Assembly (NCBI GenBank): GCA_005776735.1
Contig: SXOM01000648.1
Location: 1-17,344 of the forward strand
DNA length: 17,344 nt
Reading direction: 5' to 3'
Source of the DNA: Pseudomonadota bacterium
GTDB taxonomy: Bacteria; Myxococcota_A; UBA796; SXON01
In this document: positions 1-5,761 of the stretch, piece by piece
Numbering within the stretch: the first letter of the stretch is position 1
Layout: the number at the start of each line of letters is the position of its first letter
Made by a program: the position numbers and the translations under genes
The notes under the pieces: model-generated
Told to the model about the DNA's origin: nothing
The model's database searches: none
Seen by the model: only the letters and a program-made list of their open reading frames with translations

Positions 1-66
1 CACCGCCTCAATCAGGGCGTGAACGACGGCGGGATCTCGGCCTTCGCTGAAGTTCGGGACGCATTC
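1..66 (-). CDS. ftcD: Glutamate formimidoyltransferase (FtcD), N-terminal fragment running off the window; no start codon
   Basis: In the minus-strand frame whose codons end at base 1, the translation from base 66 reads ECVPNFSEGRDPAVV and continues open to the window edge. This matches the nearly invariant N-terminal signature of the formiminotransferase domain, which moves a formimino group from formiminoglutamate to tetrahydrofolate in histidine degradation. Only 22 residues are visible. Family members start 3-6 residues before this motif, but here the preceding codons (Arg, Trp, Arg, Arg, Pro) contain no ATG, GTG or TTG. Between bases 61 and 240 the only in-frame start-like codon is a GTG at 198, which would add about 44 residues of no recognisable character. 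The frame lies inside the 3' end of the LptD-like gene in a different phase. Either the 5' end was lost by deletion or assembly error, or translation starts unusually. The family call is firm for so short a stretch; the status of the gene is not. Confidence 0.7.
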
Positions 67-1153
67 GCGCCACCGTCTCGGCGCCGGCGAACGAGGTGGG
101 CACCGCGCCGTCGACCGCGAGGCCGGCCACCGGGGCCACGACCCACCCGTCGCCCCGCAGCTCGGGGCGCACGCGTAGCGCGGCGAGCGTGCCCGCACTG
201 CCGTCGTCGGGGAGCCAGCCGAGCGCGCGGACCGGGCCGTACGCCGCCAGCGCGCGCGACTGGTGCCACCCGACGCCGCGGTCCACGAAGGCCGGGCCGT
301 AGTCGGCGGCGTAGGCGCTGTCGCTCTGCACCGTGACGTCCCACGCGACCCGTGCGGCGCCTGGCGCAAATCCGCCCGAGGTCGCCGCGGCGCCGCGGAC
401 CTGCGCGGTCGGCTCGTCCCAGGCGAGCGCAGCGTCGGCCTCCACCGGGCCGCGGGCCTCGAGCTCGGCGCGGAACCCGCGGTCCTCGCGCCACGCGGGG
501 CCGAACCGGAGGCGCTCGTCCGCGACGCCCACCTGGGCCCGCCAGCGGGCGTTCCAGCCCGGGGTGCCGTACCCGAGCTCCGGAAAGAGCATGCGGAAGC
601 GGCGCGGGTCGAGCGGCTCGCGCCACCACGGCACGGGCAGGACCGGCACGTCGAAGATGCGCACGGAGCCGCCGTGGATCACGGCCACGTCGGCGTCGAG
701 GAGCTCGATGTCCCGGGCGCGGAAGCTGAGCGCCGGGGGGGCGCCGTCTTCGCAGCGGCACGGGGTCAAGCGCGCGTCGGTGCCGCGGAGATCGCCGTCC
801 GCCTCCACCTCCAGGCGCGCGGCGTCGAGCGTCGCGCCGCCGACCTCGGCGTGGGCGTCGGCCACGACCCCCGACCGCGCCCGCAGGACGATCCGTGCGC
901 GCGCGAAGCGGAGCTCCCCCTCGGGTCGACTCCACACCCCGTCTTCGATCTCGAGCTCGTCGGCGGTGCCCGACGCCTTCGCCGCCCGGAGGCGCTGATC
1001 ACCCACGTCGACGACGACGTCGCCTTCGGCCTCGAGGCGCCCCCCCACCCAGGTCAACCGGGTGGCGCGCACGGTGACCTGCTCGACCGCCGCGGGCACC
1101 TCGGCCGCGGCCACCTCGGCCGCGCCGGCGCCCGCCTCGGCGGGGGTGCTCAC
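8..1153 (-). CDS. LptD/OstA-like LPS-assembly protein, short and without a visible signal peptide
   Basis: A 381-residue protein from a GTG start whose GTGA overlaps the folC stop, suggesting translational coupling. It resembles the N-terminal OstA/LptA-like domain and early barrel of LptD, the outer-membrane protein that inserts lipopolysaccharide. Residues around 120-150 have the LTPCRC...SFRARDIEL pattern (family: Cys-rich 'tTC' turn, then SIRAREI). They are followed by the FDVPVLPVPWW segment (family VFGVPVLYLPWF) and FPELGYGTPGWNARW. A later stretch, YAADYGPAFVDRGVGWHQSR, resembles barrel strands. Two things are odd. The first 30 residues are Ala/Glu/Val-rich with no hydrophobic core, so no export signal is visible. 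The protein is also about half the usual LptD length of 700 or more residues, ending where an FtcD N-terminus begins in another frame. It may be a truncated lptD, a divergent short paralogue, or the product of a deletion or misassembly. Family membership is fairly likely; completeness is doubtful. Confidence 0.65.
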   Translation of the reverse strand: MSTPAEAGAGAAEVAAAEVPAAVEQVTVRATRLTWVGGRLEAEGDVVVDVGDQRLRAAKASGTADELEIEDGVWSRPEGELRFARARIVLRARSGVVADAHAEVGGATLDAARLEVEADGDLRGTDARLTPCRCEDGAPPALSFRARDIELLDADVAVIHGGSVRIFDVPVLPVPWWREPLDPRRFRMLFPELGYGTPGWNARWRAQVGVADERLRFGPAWREDRGFRAELEARGPVEADAALAWDEPTAQVRGAAATSGGFAPGAARVAWDVTVQSDSAYAADYGPAFVDRGVGWHQSRALAAYGPVRALGWLPDDGSAGTLAALRVRPELRGDGWVVAPVAGLAVDGAVPTSFAGAETVARMRPELQRRPRSRRRSRPD

Positions 1154-2412
1154 GTCGCTCCGATGCCCAGGCGCTCGCGCAGCTCGCCGACCAGGTACAA
1201 CGAGCCGGCGACGACGACCAGGTCGGTGCCGTTGCGGCACGCCGCCAGCGCATCGTCCAGGGGGCCGGCCGGGGTGACCGGAACGGTGAGCCCTTCGCAC
1301 TCCCGGGCGACGTCGAACGGGGTGCGGGCGCGGGGGTGGCTGCCCGCGGTGGTGCAGATGCGGTCGACCACCGGGGCGAGGGTGGCGGCGACGCTCCGCA
1401 TGTCCTTGTCGCCCCCGCCGCCGAGCAGGAGGGTGCGCCGCCGGTCGTGCGGGAGGCGGGCGAGGTAGCTCGCCAGGGTGGTCGCGCCGTCGGGGTTGTG
1501 GGCGCCGTCGACGAGCAGGTCGGGCGCGAGCCACTCCAGGCGCCCGGCGTGGCGCGTGTGGGCGAGGCCGGCCCGCAGGTGCCCCTCGTCGACCGGGAGG
1601 CCCGCCACCTCGAGCATGCGCAGGGCCACCGCGGCGTTGACCACCTGGTGGTCGCCCAGGAGCGAGGTGGACAGCCCGGACAGCGTGCGCCCGCCGACGT
1701 AGCGGAACTCCTCGGCCGTCCCGTGGGCGTCGAAGTCGTGTCCCCACACGTGCAGCGGCGCACCTTGCGCGGCGGCGACGGAGCGGATGACCCCGAGCGC
1801 GGGGGCGGGCAGCGGGCCCACGACCACCGGCACGCCCGGCTTGATGATGCCGGCCTTCTCGCCGGCGATGGCCGCGTGATCGCGGCCGAGCTCGTCGCAA
1901 TGGTCCAGGCCCACCGTCACGATGGCGCAGACCCGAGGCGTGACGACGTTGGTCGCGTCGAGCCGCCCGCCCATGCCGACCTCGACCACGGCGGCGTCGA
2001 CCGCCGCGTCGGCGAACGCCTGGAACGCGCACGCCACCGTGAACTCGAAGTAGGTGAGCGGCCACGCTTCGTCGGGCGGGAGCGCCGCGCGCGCCCACGC
2101 CCCCCGGGCCTGGTCCATCCGGGCGATGAGGGCCTCGAGACGGGCGTCGTCGAGCGGCACGTCGTCGACCAGGAACCGTTCGTTGACGTGCTGCAGGTGC
2201 GGCGAGGTGTGCACCCCCACGCGCAGCCCCGCCGCGCCGAGCATGCGGCCGAGCATCCGCGAGACGCTGCCCTTGCCGTTGGTGCCGCCCACGTGGAGCA
2301 CCGGGTAGCGGCGCTCCGGGTGGTCGAGGCTGCCCAGGAAGTCCCGCATCCGGCCGAGCCCCAGGCGGATGCCCGCCCCGGCCAGCCGGTCGAGCACCGG
2401 GTGGGAGATCAT
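1150..2412 (-). CDS. folC: Bifunctional dihydrofolate synthase / folylpolyglutamate synthase
   Basis: A 420-residue FolC, the usual length. The cytoplasmic enzyme ligates glutamate to dihydropteroate (forming dihydrofolate) and extends polyglutamate tails on folates, using ATP. Visible signatures, in order: an Mur-ligase-type P-loop GGTNGKGS at residues 42-49; TSPHLQHVNERF at about 69-80, the folate-binding segment; VEVGMGGRLDATNVV near 141-155; and the C-terminal DGAHNPDG at about 301-308 at the start of the glutamate-ligase domain. The ATG start overlaps the accD stop as ATGA, and the stop overlaps the next GTG as GTGA, so the gene sits mid-operon with tight coupling on both sides. The accD-folC order is the same as in many proteobacteria, including E. 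coli, which supports both calls. No missing catalytic motif was seen. Confidence 0.96.
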   Translation of the reverse strand: MISHPVLDRLAGAGIRLGLGRMRDFLGSLDHPERRYPVLHVGGTNGKGSVSRMLGRMLGAAGLRVGVHTSPHLQHVNERFLVDDVPLDDARLEALIARMDQARGAWARAALPPDEAWPLTYFEFTVACAFQAFADAAVDAAVVEVGMGGRLDATNVVTPRVCAIVTVGLDHCDELGRDHAAIAGEKAGIIKPGVPVVVGPLPAPALGVIRSVAAAQGAPLHVWGHDFDAHGTAEEFRYVGGRTLSGLSTSLLGDHQVVNAAVALRMLEVAGLPVDEGHLRAGLAHTRHAGRLEWLAPDLLVDGAHNPDGATTLASYLARLPHDRRRTLLLGGGGDKDMRSVAATLAPVVDRICTTAGSHPRARTPFDVARECEGLTVPVTPAGPLDDALAACRNGTDLVVVAGSLYLVGELRERLGIGAT

Positions 2413-3281
2413 GCGCGCGGGGTGAGGTGGCGGCAGAGGCGCGCCAGCGTGTCCTTGAGCTCGGCGCGCTTGACGATGAGGTCGACCATGCCGTGCTCGA
2501 GCAGGTACTCGCTGGTCTGGAACCCCTCGGGGAGCTCCTGCCGGATGGTCTCCCGGATGACGCGCGGCCCCGCGAAGCCGACGAGCGCGTGCGGCTCGGC
2601 CACGATCACGTCGCCGAGCATGGCGAAGCTGGCGGCCACTCCGCCGGTCGTCGGGTCGGTGCGCACCGAGATGTACGGCATCTTCGCCTCGTCGCGGAGG
2701 CGGGCGAGGGCGGCGCAGGTCTTCGCCATCTGCATGAGCGAGAGGATGCCCTCCTGCATCCGCGCACCACCCGACGCCGAGATGACGATGGCCGGACGCC
2801 GCAGGGCCGCAGCCCGCTCGAACTGTCGTGCGACCAGCTCGCCGACCACCGACCCCATGCTGCCGCCCATGAAGCGGAAGTTGAACGTTCCGATCTCGAC
2901 CGCTACGCCGTGGACGGTGGCCGACCCGGCAACGTACGCGTCCAGCTCGCCTTGTGCGCGCTGGGTCGAGCGCAGGCGCTCGTCGTAGCGGCGACCGTCC
3001 GAGAAGCCGAGCGCGTCGACCGGGGCCACGTAGCGGTCGTGCCGCACGAAGCTGCCTTCGTCGCACAGCGCTTCGAGCCGCGCGAGGCTGTCCCACCGGT
3101 GGTGGTGGCCGCAGTGCGGGCACACACCCATCAGCTCGGCGAGCGCTTGGCGGAACAGGATGGTCTCGCACCCCGGGCAGCGGACCCACAGGTCCTTCTT
3201 CGCGGGCTGCGTGCGCGGCTCGGCCTGGAGCGGAGCGGGGATGGTCTCGAACCAGCGCGGTGGGGTCGGGTCCTGCGACAT
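2409..3281 (-). CDS. accD: Acetyl-CoA carboxylase carboxyltransferase subunit beta
   Basis: A 290-residue AccD, the beta half of the carboxyltransferase that moves the carboxyl group from biotin to acetyl-CoA to make malonyl-CoA in fatty-acid synthesis. It works with AccA, which is not in this window. The N-terminal zinc ribbon is intact: Cys35, Cys38, Cys54 and Cys57 (CPGC...CPHC). The crotonase-like carboxyltransferase core follows, with FNFRFMGGSMGSVVGE, the oxyanion-hole segment SASGGARMQEG, and TDPTTGGVAASFAMLGD. The C-terminus ends at the usual HLTPRA-type tail. The ATG at 3281 gives the standard MSQDPTPPRWFE beginning; a longer upstream reading adds Arg/Pro-rich sequence unlike the family. 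No clear Shine-Dalgarno is visible, and 38 bases separate it from the upstream hydrolase gene. The stop overlaps folC as ATGA. Confidence 0.96.
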   Translation of the reverse strand: MSQDPTPPRWFETIPAPLQAEPRTQPAKKDLWVRCPGCETILFRQALAELMGVCPHCGHHHRWDSLARLEALCDEGSFVRHDRYVAPVDALGFSDGRRYDERLRSTQRAQGELDAYVAGSATVHGVAVEIGTFNFRFMGGSMGSVVGELVARQFERAAALRRPAIVISASGGARMQEGILSLMQMAKTCAALARLRDEAKMPYISVRTDPTTGGVAASFAMLGDVIVAEPHALVGFAGPRVIRETIRQELPEGFQTSEYLLEHGMVDLIVKRAELKDTLARLCRHLTPRA

Positions 3282-3319
3282 CGGCGGCGCATAACCGTGC
3301 GCGACGCACGGCGCGGGCC

Positions 3320-4231
3320 CTACCGCTCGGGCCGCACGTCCCAGACGGCCTGGTGCCACCCGTGGCGCAGCGCCCGGATCCGCGCCGGGTCGCGTCCGTA
3401 CGCGACGCGGTTGGTGAGGAGCACCGCGACCAGCCGGCGGGAGGGGGACACCCACACGCTGGTGCCGGTGAAGCCGGTGTGGCCGACGGCGTCGGCCGGC
3501 GGCCGTGGACCGGCCGACGAAACGTCGCCGGAGGGCGTGTCCCAGCCCAGCGCGTGGCTGCCGAGCCCTCGTTCGTGGAACGCACGCTCAGCGAGGGGCA
3601 CCGCGCCCGCGAGCCAGCGGTGGGCCACCGCCGCGACGGCGCGTGCGTCGCCGAAGAGCCCGGCGTGTGCGGCCACCCCGCCCATCGCGCGTGCGTTGTC
3701 GTCGTGGACCACGCCCTGCAGGCCACCCTCGGTGGCGACGGCGTCCGGGTGGCCCCAGCTCAGGCGCGCGGCCGCGTCGGGCGCCTCGGCGCGGAACAAC
3801 GTGTCGAGGCGGGCGCCGCCGAGGTCCTCGAGGGCGGCGCCGAGGCTGAGGAACCCGAGGTCCGTGTACGTGTGCGCAGTGCCCGGCGGGGTGACCAGCG
3901 GCTCTTCCAGCGCGGCGCGCAGGATGGCCGCCCGATCTCCCGCGCGCCACAGCTCCTTCCACCACAAGCACCCCGCGCAGTGCTGCAGGAGCATCCGGGT
4001 GGTGACGCCGCCGTGCCACAGGGGGTGGCCCTCGTCCAGACGGAGCGCCCCGCGGTGCACCGCGCGCAGCGTGAGCTCGGTGGTGCACAGCACCTTGGTC
4101 AACGACGCGAGGTCGTAGATGCGGTCGGCGTGGTGCGCGAAGACCTCGACGCCATCGTGCAGGACGCACGCGGAGATGGACGGCGCCACCGTGCCTTCCG
4201 CCGCGCGGAGCGCGGCGTCGAGCCCCGTCAC
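3320..4231 (-). CDS. Serine hydrolase of the beta-lactamase / penicillin-binding (class C-like) family
   Basis: A 303-residue protein from a GTG that overlaps the LD-carboxypeptidase stop as GTGA. The active-site triad of the beta-lactamase-related family (PF00144 type) is visible: Ser43-x-x-Lys46 in DLASLTKV, Tyr122 in HTYTDLGFLSLG (the YxN-equivalent), and HTG at residues 251-253 in GHTGFTGTSVW (the KTG-equivalent). The HTGFTG form is typical of the esterase/peptidase branch rather than of resistance beta-lactamases. No signal peptide is seen, so the protein looks cytoplasmic unless the start is wrong. Being coupled to an LD-carboxypeptidase, it may act on muropeptides during cell-wall recycling. 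That role is inferred from context, and a small-molecule esterase is an alternative. A TAG stop at 3320 precedes a 38-base gap to accD. Confidence 0.85.
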   Translation of the reverse strand: MTGLDAALRAAEGTVAPSISACVLHDGVEVFAHHADRIYDLASLTKVLCTTELTLRAVHRGALRLDEGHPLWHGGVTTRMLLQHCAGCLWWKELWRAGDRAAILRAALEEPLVTPPGTAHTYTDLGFLSLGAALEDLGGARLDTLFRAEAPDAAARLSWGHPDAVATEGGLQGVVHDDNARAMGGVAAHAGLFGDARAVAAVAHRWLAGAVPLAERAFHERGLGSHALGWDTPSGDVSSAGPRPPADAVGHTGFTGTSVWVSPSRRLVAVLLTNRVAYGRDPARIRALRHGWHQAVWDVRPER

Positions 4232-5091
4232 CGCTGGACCGCGCCTACGCGCAGGGTGTCGCCGTCGAGCGTGGCCTTGACCCCCAGGGGCACCGCGAGG
4301 TGGGTGCGGCCGTGGCCGATGGCCAGCCCGGAGAGGACGGGGACACGGAGCGGCGCGAGCCGGTCGCGGATCACGTCGAGCGCTTCGTAGTCCGCGCCGT
4401 TGGCCTTGCAGTCCAACAGGTCGCCGATCACGAAGCCGACCGCGCCGTCGAACGCGCCGCTCTCGATGCACTGCGTCAAGAGTCGATCGACCTTGTAGGG
4501 GGCCTCGCCCACCTCCTCCAACAGCACGATCGCGCCGTCGGCGTCGAGCTGGTGGCGGGTGCCGCACAGGCTCGCGAGCACGCACAGGTTCCCGCCCATC
4601 AGCCGCCCGGTGGCACGGCCCGGGTGTACGGAGGTGCCGAGGTGGAGGCTCTCCGCGCCGGTGGCCAACAGCGCCCGAAGGTGGCGCCGGCTGGCCTCGT
4701 CGTTGTGCGCGGCCAGCGCGTTGAGCACCGGTGCGTGGACGGCGAGGCGCTTCCGCCGCGCGAGCGCGTTGAGCAGGGCCGTGCCGTCCGAGAAACCGAA
4801 GAACGGCACGGGGGCGAGCCGCTTGATCTTCACGTGCGCGAGGAGTCGGCCGAGCCCGAACCCGCCGCGCGCCATCCACACCGCGTCCCACCGACCGGAG
4901 AACGCCTCCATCAGATCCGCCAGGCGCACGTCGTCGTCGCCCGCGAGGTAGCGGTGGCGGTCGGTCGCGTGGGGGAGGAGCTCCGGCGCGTAGCCCCAGT
5001 CGCGGAGCACCTGCAGGCCGGCCTCCAGGCGCTCAGGGTCGGAGATTCCGGACGGGGACACGACCGCGATTCGGGCGTCAGGCTTCAACAT
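4228..5091 (-). CDS. ldcA: LD-carboxypeptidase, peptidase family S66 (murein tetrapeptide carboxypeptidase)
   Basis: A 287-residue S66 peptidase; the family removes the terminal D-Ala from cytoplasmic murein tetrapeptides during peptidoglycan recycling. The expected order of elements is present: IAVVSPSG near the N-terminus, MARGGFGLGRLL at about 73-84, the nucleophile Ser101 in FFGFSDGTALL, the catalytic Glu at 192/193 in LLEEVGEAPYKVDRLL, and His260 in GLAIGHGRTHLAVPLG. The ATG at 5091 gives MLKPDARIAVVSPSG, a normal family N-terminus; the longer open frame upstream is Arg/Pro-rich and lies in the divergent intergenic region. No signal peptide is present, in keeping with a cytosolic enzyme. 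It is the first gene of the minus-strand run and couples to the serine hydrolase through a GTGA overlap. Some S66 members act on microcin or other peptides instead, so the exact substrate is inferred. Confidence 0.93.
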   Translation of the reverse strand: MLKPDARIAVVSPSGISDPERLEAGLQVLRDWGYAPELLPHATDRHRYLAGDDDVRLADLMEAFSGRWDAVWMARGGFGLGRLLAHVKIKRLAPVPFFGFSDGTALLNALARRKRLAVHAPVLNALAAHNDEASRRHLRALLATGAESLHLGTSVHPGRATGRLMGGNLCVLASLCGTRHQLDADGAIVLLEEVGEAPYKVDRLLTQCIESGAFDGAVGFVIGDLLDCKANGADYEALDVIRDRLAPLRVPVLSGLAIGHGRTHLAVPLGVKATLDGDTLRVGAVQR

Positions 5092-5113
5092 CCGCACAGA
5101 ATATCCCGGTTGG

Positions 5114-5163
5114 GCGCCGCGCCGCGACGGGCCGCTTCGAGCGGCGGGGTGTCGGCGCGGCGC
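5114..5163. repeat. Nested, nearly coaxial inverted repeat in the divergent intergenic region
   Basis: An 11-base perfect inverted repeat (GCGCCGCGCCG at 5114-5124 and CGGCGCGGCGC at 5153-5163) surrounds a second perfect hairpin: GCCGCT at 5131-5136, loop TCG, AGCGGC at 5140-5145. The two centres differ by half a base, so the DNA or RNA could fold as one long stem with an internal loop. It lies between the divergent ldcA and lipoprotein genes. It could be an operator, a structured leader or a transcription barrier; no function is demonstrated. Confidence 0.6.
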
Positions 5164-5164
5164 G

Positions 5165-5674
5165 GTGCGGGGGCGACGGTGCGCGTCTGGTCGGGTAGCT
5201 TGCGCCATGCTCGTCGTCTGGCTCGGCTGCTGGCAGCCGGAAAGCTACACCCCGCCTCCCGCCGCGCAGGTCGAAGCGAGCGACGTGCTCGAGGGCACCG
5301 CCGGAGAGATCCAGCCCCCGTCGGCCGCCGAGGCCACGCCCGACGGGGAGGGCGCCGCGGACGAAGCGCCGGCGGCCGCCGATCCCGCCGCCGAGGCCGC
5401 TGGGGACGAAGCCGCCGCCTCCGCGGATGGTGAAGCGGCCGACGAGGTCGAGGAGCCCGCGCCGCCCGTCGCCGTCGCGGTCGCTCCGTGGAAGGGGCGC
5501 ACCGTGGGGCGGCCGCTCACGCTCGTTGGCGACGACGGAACACCCCTCCAGGTCGTCGAGCAGGGCGTGGCGGTCACCGTGCTGATGGAGGGCGAAGACC
5601 GCGTGAAGCTCCGTTGCGACGGCTGCCTGCCGGTCGTCGAGGGCTGGCTGCAGAAGCGCAACGTCCTCCGCTGA
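5165..5674 (+). CDS. Small putative lipoprotein with acidic Ala/Glu-rich linker and SH3-like C-terminus
   Basis: A 169-residue protein not assigned to a named family. With the GTG start at 5165 the N-terminus is a plausible lipoprotein signal: an Arg-rich n-region, a hydrophobic run VACAMLVVWLG and Cys22 followed by WQPES. The ATG at 5207 would leave only seven residues before that Cys and is less convincing as an export signal. However, no Shine-Dalgarno decides between them, and the inverted repeat ending at 5163 would crowd the GTG. Residues about 30-105 are a low-complexity Ala/Glu/Asp/Pro tether, typical of a spacer reaching through the periplasm. The C-terminal 60 residues, from PWKGRTVGRPLTLVGDDGT to GWLQKRNVLR, look like a small beta-barrel of the bacterial SH3 kind, with a CDGC pair near the end. 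The gene converges on the Ig-domain surface protein. Confidence 0.7.
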   Translation: MRGRRCASGRVACAMLVVWLGCWQPESYTPPPAAQVEASDVLEGTAGEIQPPSAAEATPDGEGAADEAPAAADPAAEAAGDEAAASADGEAADEVEEPAPPVAVAVAPWKGRTVGRPLTLVGDDGTPLQVVEQGVAVTVLMEGEDRVKLRCDGCLPVVEGWLQKRNVLR

Positions 5675-5712
5675 GGCAAGCGCGCGCACCACGCCGCGGT
5701 GCGCGCCTGCCT
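5674..5712. terminator. Strong hairpin between convergent genes, probable terminator
   Basis: The hairpin starts at the last base of the lipoprotein stop codon. A perfect 9-base stem GCGCGCACC/GGTGCGCGC (5682-5690 with 5698-5706) encloses the 7-base loop 5691-5697. It is extended by AGGCA/TGCCT-type pairing with two single-base bulges. No T-tract follows on either strand, so it is not a classic intrinsic terminator. Its position between two convergent genes makes a bidirectional termination role likely. Confidence 0.55.
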
Positions 5713-5761
5713 CACCGCGCTTCGGGACGGGCCTGGCGCACCGCCCCGCCGGTGCCCCAGG

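Noticed and set aside
3320..4231. Antibiotic-resistance beta-lactamase
   Set aside because: No signal peptide, HTG instead of KTG, and coupling to LD-carboxypeptidase point to the esterase/peptidase branch rather than resistance.
263..4390. Plus-strand open frames over the ldcA-accD-folC operon
   Set aside because: All are antisense to well-identified enzymes and show only shadow composition.
5098..5103. TATTCT as a -10 box for ldcA
   Set aside because: It lies only 7 bases from the ATG and has no -35 match at 16-18 bases, so it would need a near-leaderless transcript; too weak to list.
5713..5761. Second weak hairpin just downstream of the surface-protein stop
   Set aside because: Only about six imperfect pairs in a GC-rich background with no T-tract; the 5674-5712 hairpin explains the junction better.
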